The notes under the pieces are model-generated. The model worked only from the letters and a program-made list of their open reading frames with translations. It did not search any database and was not told the origin of the DNA. A stretch of 64,000 nt of DNA from Trichostrongylus colubriformis (taxonomy: Eukaryota; Nematoda; Chromadorea; Rhabditida; Trichostrongylidae): the NCBI GenBank assembly GCA_963978905.1, contig OZ022259.1:16094068-16158067 (forward strand), written 5' to 3'. Position 1 is the stretch's first letter. Each line of letters begins with the position of its first letter. The translations under genes were made by a program, and so were the position numbers. Shown here in pieces: positions 44,301-57,400 of the stretch.

Positions 44301-45420
44301 TCAATGTTTACTTTCTTGTACTCTTGAAAAATTTGTTTAACAAATTGGCAAACATGTAGCCCCACTGCTTCCGAACGTAAGAGAGTGTATCTTTTTTATA
44401 AATAAGTGCACACGTCGAAGATTAGAGAGACTGTAGACGAGAGTTCGTTTAAGAGTAATCTGATGCCTCGAGGAGGTCCCTAAACTTCAACTCAGTGCTT
44501 TGTGGGTTTCCCCGGTGCACTGAGGGAGCCTAGCGGCCTGGGCACTCTGAATTCTGGTGAATCCTGAAAACCATTACGGTAATACTATTTGATCGTTTTA
44601 GCCAGCCTTTTTGCAAATCTGATTTCTTCGAATAGCTGGAAAGTAGCGAGAGATATTATTTATTCTGGTATCCAACACGATACCTTCGTGCTACTTCCTG
44701 AATCATTTCGAGGCCCATTTCGAAATGCGCTCGTGCACAAGAAATCTCTATGGGACATACGACCACAGTTTCTGGCATCGTCAACCCGTTAGATGCGCCA
44801 TGCATACGAATTTTTCTCAAATTGTCAGTTGACTCGAACATTTCCGAGTTTTGATACCAAAAGAAAATTGGGAACAGTATCTCTCACGTAATACCTCAAT
44901 TCTTGAATGAAAAAAGGCATGATCTTTGATTGTGTGACCATAAAACCATTCGAGTTGTACCCTACTCCATAACTTGCTTTCATATTAAAGCCGTTATGTC
45001 ATGCAGTGGTGGGGGGGGGGGTCGAAAAGAAGGTGACTTTCTGCGCGCCATCGTCCGTCGTAGCCGTCGTCGTTCCTGTTCACCACGCCCCATCGGCACT
45101 TTCACTTCGCCATCAAAGCGTTGCCTACCCCTCAGGTGTTTTCCTCTACGAGGACCACCACTTTCTCCTTTCCACATACCTCCCTCTCTATTCCCTGAAC
45201 GAGGGCTTATGTTCTGGTTTGCGCCACACTGCTTGTTACCATAGGTGAAGGGCTCTTCGCATACTGAGACGTATATAATGGATGTGTGCGGTGTTGCGGT
45301 GGAAAACTGTAACATTCCCGCCAGGAGGAACCGTCTTTCAACCTCCATTTTCCCTCATTGAGATTAATTGATTAAAATTCGCATTTCATCGCTTCACACA
45401 TTGTACTCGCTCAATTCTAG
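41354..45420. other. Long intergenic stretch upstream of the vWA-ZP gene
   Basis: No gene could be supported. Small frames (for example 43806-44048 plus, 44980-45348 minus) lack family motifs. A long G-run lies near 45008-45020. The last few hundred bases should contain the promoter of the gene starting at 45421, but no defined element is recognisable. Confidence 0.45.
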
Positions 45421-48400
45421 ATGAGGACGTCATGGACGCTCACTTTGGCGACCGTTTTCCACTGTATTTTCTATAGCAGCTCTGTGAAAATTATCGACAA
45501 TGGTCTTGCTCCACCCGAAATTGTTCACACTCCCATTTCTGTGAAACGTACGTCTCTTCTTCTATTTTTGGTCCTGTGAAATTAGGGGGGGGGGGGGCAG
45601 TTTGTTCAGTGATTTGTCCTTACAGGATTGACGTGCCGATAGGGTTTTACAGTAAAATCTTGTACATATTTACGCCTATTATGCTGTAAAGTAGTGGAAT
45701 TGTACAAATTGTTCAGATTCCATGGAAAGAACAAATTACTGTTTAACACCAACAAGTTGTCACCCCTCCCTTGGTATTGCAGCTCTTTTTTCATTAACGA
45801 AGGGGGATTTACTTATACATATAAAACCTCGTTCGAGAAAAATGGAGGAAAACTTTCGGTAGCACAGTTTGAAGTTAAGAAGCAATTAAGTTAATCAACA
45901 ATTATGTGACTCGTTTGCCTTATAATTCAAAGGAGCCACATTGTTCAAGCCTGTGAACTTCTTTATACCACCGGTCTTTTTTTATAGGATTTTTGCTTAG
46001 AAAAAAAACTATAAATAATTACAGCATAACTGGTAAAAAACTATAGGCTAAAAAACCATGAACTTCCACCACAACGTTCAAGCTATGTAGGAGCTGTATG
46101 GAACCATGAATCATCTATCGGTTATGTCAATGACCTTGGGTACAGTGACAAATTAAAAATAGCTATGGGACCTGTTCAATTTCCTTTTTCACCTCGTCAT
46201 TTGCTATTGCGCTGGTCCGCTTAGGAGACTACAGGTCGAGATTCCATTTATACGGGCGAACGTGAGATAATAGTACGTCCGAGGCACAGTCTTTATAAGG
46301 AGCCGTTGTTCAAGACTGTGACCCTTTTCTTTGATCATTGACTCGATTCATCCAAGGTCAGTGGAGCGTACAAGAGTCATCCTTAGTGCATTCCTGGCAT
46401 TCAGCACAATAAAACACACAGCAGATGTTATCTATAGGCAAAAGGCATCGTTAACACAGAGGGGCTTAAAACCGGTTACGGTATACGTCCACGGTGCCGT
46501 CTGACATGCCGTCATCAAATACCGATAAACTTTGCCCTACTCTGGAGGAAGGTACACAAATGTGATTTCGTTGGTCATGTTAAGAGGCCGGGATGATGGT
46601 GAACCTGTGGAATGCGCCATGCTTTCGATTTTTAATTAGAATTTTGCTAATTCAGACACTTCCCAGAGACTCTACAAACCTTGGTTTACATTCTACGAAA
46701 TAACCAAAATGATCTGAGTTTAAACGCTTCTAGTGATTTCTCATTCGTCACGGGGGGGGGGAGTGAGGTGTCGAAAAATTAGTTTTCGTTTGTTATGTCA
46801 GGAAACCAAGTGATGGTAAACCTATGGAATGCGCCATGCTTTCGATTTTAAATCACAATTTTGCTAATTCAGACACGTCCCAGATACTCCCAAGCCCTGA
46901 CTTACATTACGAACTAACCAAGATGGTCTGATTATAAGCAATTCTAGTGATTTCGCACTGGTCAAGGGGGGGGGGGATAAAAAAATTAGCTTTTACCAAT
47001 CAGGTGGGACAAAGTGACGTGGAGAAGCGGCGCTGCCATTGCACGCATACTCTCAAGAGCAGACTTCGGACCAATGTCCACCCAACGAAACCCATCAGCC
47101 ATTTGGGTTCAGCAGCTCAGTAGTGAAAACGAGTGGGATATATTTCACTGGCTTGCACATGGGCTGACCCGAACAACGCTGCATAGGCAAAATCGCCTCA
47201 AACCACAACATTTTTGTAGATGGAAATCCGTAGATAAACTAATAGTGATAAAAAATAAAAATAAGAACCTAAATTGTGCTACAAAATTAAAAAGACTTAA
47301 TAGTTTTGTGACATCACCTTTTTGAATTCTTGGGAGCACCCAATGTTCGGAGCATCACGTTTGCGCGACGCTGAAGGCATGGAAGCTTATATGACTTTGC
47401 CTTTGCTTATATGAGCTTAAAAACGGAGCAAAATGTAAGGGTGGAGTACTAGAAGCACCAGCTCTAGATAGAGGAAAATATGCTAAAAAAAGCTGCCCTA
47501 AGCGCCATTTGTTTTGCTTTGCATGATTATTTATGTTTGCGTTTAAGGTATTGAACGTATTTTGCGTTTAAATTTACATTTAACAATTCTTTTATGATTC
47601 TTTGTGGGGATCCTGTACATAGCGGCATCTCGAGACGACTGATTTCTCTTTCTACAAACTTCTGGTGACGACTTGTCTGGAAGGATAATAAGCACTAATT
47701 TTCACATCGGCAGGCCCTTGCAATCGTCATATAGGCTACATAGCGTTCAGCTGCTCTGAATGAGATTAGAGTGCGCAGCGCATTCCACAAAAGGGGAAAA
47801 GTAACGCCAAAAAAGTTTGTCCTTTTCTTCGAGTCTTCCTGTTACCATTGAAATTTCGATATTTCAAATACGCCTCAGGCAATCAGTATTTTGTCCATGT
47901 AGGCAAAACTAGTAGTCTCTGATCCTTTAATAGAGCTTGATGGCGTAAAACCTTTTGGATGTACGCAACATGAAGCGAAAACATCGGCTTACAGAGTCCA
48001 TGAGCCGGTTTTTTCCGCACTTTAATCGGTGCCAGGAACGGCTTCTACGAAATACCCGTTAATGAGCGTGTTCCGATCAACCAAGACAATTTGCCAATAG
48101 GTTCACCTTGATGTGGGTTTGGAAAAAAATTCGAAAAAACCGTCAATAGGTTCACCTTGGAAGTATTTGAAAATTTTTTTTAAAAGCCCAATCTTTGCCA
48201 TTGGGTTGCTCAGTTATGGGCAAAAGCTTTCAGCATCGAAGGCTGCGGCGAAAATCAGCAGCTATCAAAAATTAAAATAAAAACCAAAATTTGCTTTTTA
48301 GCTCGATGCGTCATACGTGCTCCAGCCTTGGATCTGATCTTCATACTGGACAGTTCGGGATCGTTGCGGGATCAATTTCAAAATGAGATTGATGTTATTC

Positions 48401-51400
48401 GACGGATCATTCGACATGTGACCATTGGAGATACAGCAACTCGAGTGATGCTTGTTCAGTTCAGGTAATTACAAACGTAGAAATATAGCAAATGGTGAAT
48501 CATCTTCATGAATTTTAGTGGCACTCAACACCTTGAGTTCAATTTCCACAAGTTCACCACTCGAGAAGAGCTGCTGGCTGCTTTGGGTGTTCTGAGACAT
48601 GTTTCCGGCATAACTCGTATCGGTGGAGCTTTCGAGTTCACACTTGAAATGTTGAAGGATCCCTTAAATGTGAGCAAGCAATCGATTAGCTGGTTCACAA
48701 ATTTTCTCCTACTTTGGCATTTTTGAAACTACTTTTTTTTAAATTTAATACCTGTTCAACAATATAATCACCATCACAATCTACAATGCTAGGCCATTTG
48801 TGGGTTTTTTTTGCTAAAAGAATTTCGAAATGCAAGTTTGGAAAAATTTGTAAATGATATATGTTGGATAAGAGTTGAGAAGCAACGTGATGAATGTCAA
48901 TGTTCATGAAATTATTGTAACGATTCCATTCTCAGCGGCGCTACCGGCGGCAGTGATCTGCGTATAACTCAAAGTGACCTAATCATACTTCCTTTTATTT
49001 TATCGAATGTTTCCGAACACAGCGATTGAAATAGCACTATCGCGGTGTGGTAGATAGCAACGTAAACGAAAAGTGGCATTTCCTCATCATTAAATAAGTC
49101 GAACTTAGTTACATGTTATAAACAGAGAGCGTCCTCTCGTCTGAAGGATCCGTCTTCAGCGCCGCCAAGTATGGAAGGAACCTAAGGCTGCTTCCATACC
49201 CTGCGGTTATGCCGCCGTGCCTGTCGACGGCAGGACGTGGCAGCGTTTACAATCCGCGAGGCAGAGTGGCGCGGGATGTGTACCCTTATGTCAGGATTTC
49301 GCACCGCGGCATGTAGCAAGCGAAGCAATGCGGACGATCTAAAGGCGCCATGTTGTTGGATCCCGAAGCGATTACAAGTCAACTGCGCATCGCGCCCCTA
49401 TCATTACCGTGTAATCGATCTATGACCCAACTACCGCGACGCGCATAGCTCGCACACACTGCGTCGCACACCGCTCGTCTTATTGCGAAACCTTGACATA
49501 AGGGTACACACCCAGCGGCACGGGGGGAGACGCAGAGACGTCGCAGTTACGCCCTACCGTCGTCATCCTGAAGTGTCAAGGCGGCCTAACATCGAATTAC
49601 AGGGAATGCGGGATGCCAATGTGCCGAAAATTCTCTATTTACTCTCGGATGGACGTACTCATGACTATCCTAAGGATTGGGAGATGGCTAAGGTCGTCAG
49701 AAAGTAAGTTGATTTTATCTGTTTCTGTGTAAATCCGTCTATGAAACCTCGCCATATTCAGCTCAATTCCAAATATCGACATCTGGGCTTATGGAACGGG
49801 AAACTATGTTGCCATGCCAGCTCTGCTTAATTACACCCAGGTATACGGTGGTTTCATCATTTTAGAAGCGGTTATAGGCTCATGGAACAGGAGTTTCATT
49901 GATTTCGAAGTTAATTATGAAGGTTCAAAGGAGCCCTAAATGATTGCATATGAAATAATGGAATAAGGGGTAGTGAGCAGTACGCCAATGAGGATCACGT
50001 AAGAGAAAGGCTTCAAAACGCAAAATAAGTTTGCTTCACCAGTTCTGGCGAGAGTACAGTCTCGCAAGCCTCTTTTCTTGCCATGCCATTGCCACTGCTA
50101 CCACCAGCCACATCTTATTGTGGGCGGAGCAACTGTGAGATGGTGGAGACGAGCTCAGAGGCTCTGTGCGACCTGATGATTCGTCCTGGCGCCGCGGTAA
50201 GGGGCAGTCTGCGCTAATGTGAACCAAACTATCCGCCTCTAAAAGGGACAATAGCACAACAAGCGTGGAGTTAGGAAAAAGTAATGTCTTCTCCTTGTAC
50301 CCGCTGGTTACCTTCTATAGGTATTGTACGGCTGTAGGATAATACTAACACTGAACCATCAGCGTCATCACTATCACCTTCGAAAAAAAGTTCCGTCTAA
50401 TTTTTTATCGGACCGAGCTTCAGCAAGCTCAGGTGGTACTCCGTACCGCATTTCAAGGCTAACATGTGCCGAAGCGATTAAATAGCTGTAGGAAACACAC
50501 GAGTTCTTACTTTCATTCATAGTTAATCTAGGATGCCTCAAGAATCATCACAAATGCAAATCTGAACAAGCTCGAATCGATTTTCGATCCGTATCATGGC
50601 ATCGAAATTTGCGAAAAAGTTCCTTGTAGGTTCCTTTTTTTCAATCTTGCTCTTAGGATTCTAATAAAAAAAGATCCTTGCAGCTTGTATAAAAGGCTCG
50701 GACAAACCCGTAGATCTCGTGCTTCTCGTCGACGCTTCAGAATCCCTCACTCAACTATTCAATGATCAGATCCGTTTCGCTATTGATAGAATCATCGATA
50801 ACATCAATATACATCCAGATGCAGTGAGGTTGGTCACAGCCCACAGCTAAACATGTTCCTTCGAGGTCCACCAATTTCGACAGCGATTTCAGATTAGCCC
50901 TCATCACATATTCGGGTCAAACGTTCGTCCATTTCAAGTTCAACGATCGACAGTTTGGCAATAACTCGGCGGTGATCAGCCATCTGAAGACGTTACGACC
51001 AATCAAGGGAACCACCTCCACTGACACCGCTCTCACCGAGACCCATGCATTGCTAAAATCACAGAATCCCAATGATGGTGCGTGAGAACAATGGCACTGC
51101 AATCAATGGATATTGATTAACGTACTGAAAATTCCAGGATTACGACAAGGCGTACCAAAAATGGTAATCATCCTCACTGACGGACATTCAGCTAGAAATC
51201 CAAAGGCTGTCGCTGATGCAATGAGAGCCGAAGGTGAGAAGATTACAGTATGGGTCGCGTTCATACTTTGCGTCGGCACGGGGGTGGCTGCCTTCACAGG
51301 TAGATAGGCGCAGGGGTGTGTGGCGATTGGTCAGATTTTCACCTCGCGGCGCCGTCTGTACTACTTGCCGCAGTCTTTGGAATTCCGCTCAAGACGCAAT

Positions 51401-54400
51401 GGGCTGGAACCGTGGGGAGTCCTGAAGACTGCAGGGGGGGGGGGGAAGCTTCAGAAGTTCGCTCAGAATGTAGTTGTTGCTGGTTCAACAGATGGAACTC
51501 GAGTCGCACCCGCCGCGGCAACCGCGCGAAAATTCGACCAATCGCCGCACACAGGAGGCGGTGTGTCCTGGGGAGGTGCAGAGACGACGCAGGCACGACC
51601 CAGCGTGGCACAGGCGGAGACGCAGAGACACGCAGCCGCGCCCTGCCGCCGGTACCGCAATTTATCAATGCGGCCATATGTACCTTAGCTCATACACTAC
51701 GATTATTATTTAGGGATAACGATACTAGCGGTCAGCGTCACACCTAGGCCTTATGTCGACGAGGCTGAGCTCCTTATGATAGCAGGGGATCAGAAAAGGG
51801 TTTTTACTCCTAGAAACGCTCAGGTACGCTTTTTGTTTCTGGATCTCAAGACCCTGACAGGATCAAGTAAAGGTTGTCCCTAAGAGGTCTTCTCAGTTGA
51901 AAAAAGAGGGTCTTATCTGAGCAAAGAGTTCCTCCGAAAATTCTTAAGGACCAACCTATTTTTTGTGATTTCTGTGGCGATCCGATCTTCAGATTACTGA
52001 GATATCAGTCCCTCATTTCAGGGAAGAGGGAGAGGGGACGTATTTAGAGTGAAGCATGGGTGAAAGAATCTTAGGGAGTCGTATTTTGGGCTGGAAAGTG
52101 GGGAAGTCGTATTTTTGAAAAATCCTCGGGATTTCCTGTCTACCGTCTCTTTTTGAATAATTTTTGGATTGATGAAGTGATCTCTCTAAGGGTGATTCAC
52201 GACTATTCCTTTAGGAAGGTACATTGTAAATAGAAGCAACTAGCCTTGGAAGCGCTAGTAGGGGGGGGGGGTGTGGGGCGCTGTGGGCGGAGGTTTCTAT
52301 TGCTTGAAAACTTTCCTCAACGGCCTGTGGTGATATGTCCATCACGGTAGCGGTTCCTACAGCGATGGAAACATCGACTTGAGATACAACTTAGGGAAAA
52401 CAAGCTCTGCTAACGTTTGAGCACAGGGTCACATTTAATTGAGAAGTATGTCAACGACTCATTTTTTAAAATCCAGAATCCCGTTAATCACATCATTCAT
52501 CTCACGGTTTACCTTTTTGCTTGCCTACATATTCTACGCATACTAGCAAATTCACTAGACGTCCAGCCTGTGGACTTCCAACAACTATTTCAGGATTTTG
52601 AAGCAGAGCTGATGAAGCACGTTGGTTTTGGATGCGAAGGACTAGAACTCGGGCCTGATGCCAGTGAGTATCAGCCTTCGAGCTCAAATTGTGCAGTCGA
52701 TAAAGGGTGCTGTTGCAGAGCCTCGTGTTCGTGGAGCAACGGACATCACATGCGATGCGAATTCGGTCACGTTAACTGTGAGGACGCAACGTCCCATGCA
52801 TGGGCTTGTCTACGCTCAACATTTCCACGACAGTCCTCAATGCACTCTGGTAAGTGATCAAATAAGCTTCGTGTCAATGGCGAAATTAGGAGGATGCTGG
52901 ACAGGAGAATTTGAGAAAGAACATACGTCTGTGGTGAGGTATGCCCGCGTTTATACTCTGCGGTGCCGGCAGCAAAGCGTGGTTGCGTGTCTCTGCATCT
53001 CCATCTATGCCACCCTGTCTCGTTTCGTCTGAATCGTCTCTGCACCTAATCCATGCCACTCTGTCTCCGCCCCTGAACGGAGCAACTCTCTGCCGGCGCA
53101 AATTATACACGCGGCCTTAAAAGAATCGTCCACGGAAGAAGAGTCCCTTTGCTACCCATATATTTTTGTTGTTTCTGCATACTGAAGGCCGCATGCAATG
53201 TTTCTCGCCAAAAAATTACAATCCGGCTGAAATATAGCTCCTCAAATTGTGGGGCCGACGGGGTGTGGCGTCCAGGAGTGTGTCGGCTATGGAGAGCTGA
53301 GAAGCAAATGCGCGGTCGGGGACGGCGGTCGGAGACGCAGACAGCAATTGAGCGCGAAGAAACGCGCTCAGTTGCTGTCTGCGTCTTTGACCGTCAAGAA
53401 ACTCTATGCTCATTGGTGACTGCTGCAAGATCTTTTGGCGGGAATTCAAACGGACTGCATTTTCTTTATATTTTCAAGTTTTTAACCAAACTGAATTTCT
53501 TCACTCTTTTTGTATTTTCCTTGAGGTATTTTATTTAGTACACTGATTCTGAAGGGAATTAGAATGACAGGATTTCTGTGAACGATTCCTTGAAGGCACA
53601 TTCCAGGATTATTGGGAAATCATGTCTCCTGTCGTGGATGGATAGTTCGACTCAAGCCACGTAGGCTGTACCTCTGCCGAGGCGTGGATGTCAGTTCCTG
53701 GAGCGTGCAGAGCAAAGAATCTAGCGCAACAGCTCGGCCCCGCCCACCCCAGCCGGGGGTGTGCTGCAAGTGTTCCCGTGCCTAGTGTGGGGTCAGGTCA
53801 CTCAGTAGTGGGTTTACTTCACGAGGCGATTGGTTTACTGCCAATTTCAAGATCTTGACTAGTAGCTGGTCTACCTATGTCAAAGATAAGAGTCGAAGAG
53901 TAAAGGCAGACCCCCGGCTGGGGTGGGCGGGGCCGAGCTGTTGCGCTAGATTCCTTGGCTCGCACGCTCCAGAAACTGACATCCACGCCTCGGTAAAGGT
54001 ACAGCTTACGTAACTTGGGCCGAACTATCCATCCACGGCGGGAGATGTGATATACCAGTAATCCTGGAATGTGCCTTTGAAGTGGGAAGCATGATAGAAG
54101 GGACGTCAAAATATTCCATATATTTCAGGTCGTACGAGGAGGCAATGTTCGCGCTAATTACCGCGCTGTCAAATCTCAACGGGAACAGCAAAGCATTTGG
54201 TGCTAGGCGCGCTGACCCAATTAGTGTGTCGTGACCCACTATACGCCCACCCACTATACGATGCCCTTGTTTGCGCGACGCCTTTTGTATGGCCCTTGAC
54301 CGATCGCAATCATATCTGACCTCTATGGTTTCCCATCTTTAGCTTCAATTCTACATATTCAGGTCAGCGACGCCTCATCTCGCGAAGTTTCCATCACATT

Positions 54401-57400
54401 CCGCGAAGGAACCTGCGGACTCAGCAAGACTCCAGCGCAGGTGAGCGCAACTGAAATCCATTAAGCATGTCAAAATATTTGTAAATTCTGGCACATCAAA
54501 CCATGTGGTCACGGGCCTCAATGTAACTTCTTGGCTCTTTTCAATGCAAACTGCAATCCCTTTAAGAATGGCGATGGATACAACTTTAACGTCACCGTGA
54601 TTCTCCAGTTCCACCCGATCATTATCACACGAGCAGATCAGGTTGGTTAAAAAAATTGAATAGCTACAGTAAAATGGAGAAGATCACGTCGGAAACGTCT
54701 TTTATAAGCCTTTCCTTTTATCATAGTTCCCTTATCACTTGTGCGTCATTATGATTTCCGAAAGTGGTGTTCGGACAAGTTTCCCGAGCACCCGCTTCGT
54801 AGTATCAACAGCGCTTTTCACATTTACTCGCTTTCGATTTACAACATTTACTCGATTCGTGCGTGTTCTGATACTTCATGCTGGGCCCTTCCATTCTTAT
54901 GCTCCGGATGACCCGCGCAAGCATATTCAACCGCTTGGGTCATTAGGCACGAATTCGCCGGAGATGTTCCTTATCCGCGTCCTTCACCAAAATTTCAGTT
55001 CGCGTTTTTCAATGGAAAAAGCATAGTTTCAAAATTCCTCCCTCGGATTCATGGTACCTCTCTTATAGACATTATACACGACAAGCATTATTCGATGGTG
55101 TAATATGTTAGAATCAGATTTGGCTACCTAAGGTTCTAAGGTAATCGCTTTATTTTTGAGGGGCTTGAGGTCAGCTGCTTCTATCAACAACCACTGTCTC
55201 GACAGGAGATCACCAGAGTCTCAAAGAATGCAGCCGACACTGAGTGCACCTACCGTATTCACAGGTAGGCTCTTCATTACTTGACAGTCTACTCATCTAC
55301 ACAGTGGACGTATAATTGAAGCGCAGTTCTGCTCCAACAAACTTTCAGGTATTCTCCTACCCAATGCGTCGCTTTGGATGCCAAGGTCGGCGAGACGTTG
55401 TTCCATAAGTGGCACTGCGATTGCCGTAAGATCGTATTCTCCCCATTTCTCTTCATAATTTCTAAATTTTAAAATGTTTCGTTCATTTCCGCACTTTTGC
55501 CTCAATTTATTGCTTTTCCAGCTCGTCATTTCTACTACTTAGTTCACGACTGCTATGTGAAGTCCGAAAAGACCACAATACAGATTCTTGATAGTGAAGG
55601 GCAAGTTAAATGGACCGAATATTACTAGGTCGGCAGAAACTGAGCACTGTTTTCGCATTTCAGATGTGAAATCGACCACCACTTCCTGGAGACGCCCAAC
55701 TATTCCAGGTTCGGTCATCTGAACGAGGAAACCTACGTTTTTCAGGTTGAGAGCTTTTCCACTGCTCATCCGAAAAACTTTGCTTATCAAAAAATGTTCA
55801 GGAAATGTCAGTTTTCAAGTTCCCAGGCGAAGGAGATTTGAACTTCCAATGCAAAATTTCATTGTGTGATATGGATTCTGGGGCATTGCCATGCATTCAT
55901 CAAGTGGTTCGTATTCATTCAACTGGTCCTATTTCATGTAGATTTGTCGTTTCACTCGCGTACCGTTCTGGAAGGCTCTGTGATAAAACGCTTTCCACAA
56001 GTCTTTTTCAGTTTGCTGACAGATCTTCGAAAAATTCGGTTTAGATTCCTCTTTAAGGCACCGGGAGGGAAAGGAAAATCTGAGAACTGTGAATACATCT
56101 TCTCTGAAAACACACCTTCTACTTCAGAAGAGGGGATGTGTGGCGGAACTCGCACTGAAAAAAGCGCGGTTTGGGGTCTTAACATGATCCCGCAGCACGA
56201 CGTGTCGTCATGTAGTCCTGCAGGCGGGCGAGTTGTCGGCGAAGGAGGGACAACGTTCGCGGCCGACTGATGTAGCCTCTCCGACCGTTTGCAGTATACC
56301 CTGGCTAGTGACGCGGAGGGGTGCGAGAGAACGTGGATTTTCGGGTTCCTATTTCTCGTGTTTTTCGCCGTTTTGTCTCGGCTGCGCACCCCTACTTTCA
56401 TATACCACACTCTGCCAAATCTGCCCCTTCAGGTGTTATTGAAGGCACCATCACCGGTAACAAAGGAAATCAGATGTGGAGGCATATGTTCTCTGTAAAC
56501 ATGATGATGTTTTGAAAAGTTGATTCATGTTAAAACCCTCATTATTGGATCTCCATCGCAGTCTCTTTTGGATGCGTTTCAGGCTGTAGATGGCCGAGTA
56601 ACCGTAAAGGTTGAAGCAACGTTCACAGATCGCTGGCTTACTTACTCGCGCCGTATCCATTACCCTCTTCCGAAATGCAGAGGGCCCTCGAACATGTCCT
56701 TAATCGAGGCAGGGGCTTATCTCTCGGTTTTTTGATGTTTCATTCCGTTTCTAAAGACACCGAAAGGGGAAAATACGGTAGATTGTGGAATATGAAAGTA
56801 TGAGTGCTCAGTAGTGTAACAGGTTAGAAGAAATGAAATAGCACGGCAAAAAACGCGAGAAGTAGGGAACCCTCTCCTCCCCTTTGCGTCACTAGCCAGG
56901 GGCAGACTGCAGACAGGCGGAGAGGCTGAATCAGCCGGCCGCGAACGTTGTCTCGCCTCGCCGGCAACTCGCCCGGCGGATGAACTGCAAAACGACACGC
57001 CGTGCTGCGGATCGCGTAAGACTCCAAGCCGCGCTTTTTCAATGCGAATTTTGCCACCCATCACCTCTTCTGAAATGGAATGTTTGTTTCAAAGAACATG
57101 TATTCGCAGTTCACACTTTCTCCTTACCCCTCCCGGTGCCTTTAACTCTATTGCACCAGCGAGCACTGCAATTTCCATATTTCCAACCTGCCATAAAATC
57201 GTAATAGAGCTTCAGGATGTGATGTGTTTATTTTAGCCACCTCGTTGCGCAAAGAAGGGTCCAGCTTTCGCCTTCCGTGAGAAGCGCTCGGCTGATCCGC
57301 AGTCGGTACCATTACCGCCGATGCTACCCATCGACCGAGCAACAGATAATCCATCAGTGGTCAGATCTCGCCGAAATGTCGTCCAAACCAAACCAGGCTT

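Noticed and set aside
47014..47325. 103-codon plus-strand frame in intron 1 of the vWA-ZP gene
   Set aside because: No motif, no matching splice phase with the flanking exons, and an A-rich end typical of repeat sequence.
51320..51747. Overlapping frames of 112-143 codons on both strands
   Set aside because: They lie in a GC-rich palindromic MITE in intron 9, where stop codons are rare by composition; no family motif and no link to the surrounding exons.
55952..56410. 152-codon minus-strand frame
   Set aside because: Runs over the MITE in intron 19 and the 3' side of exon 19 in antisense; no splice or domain support.
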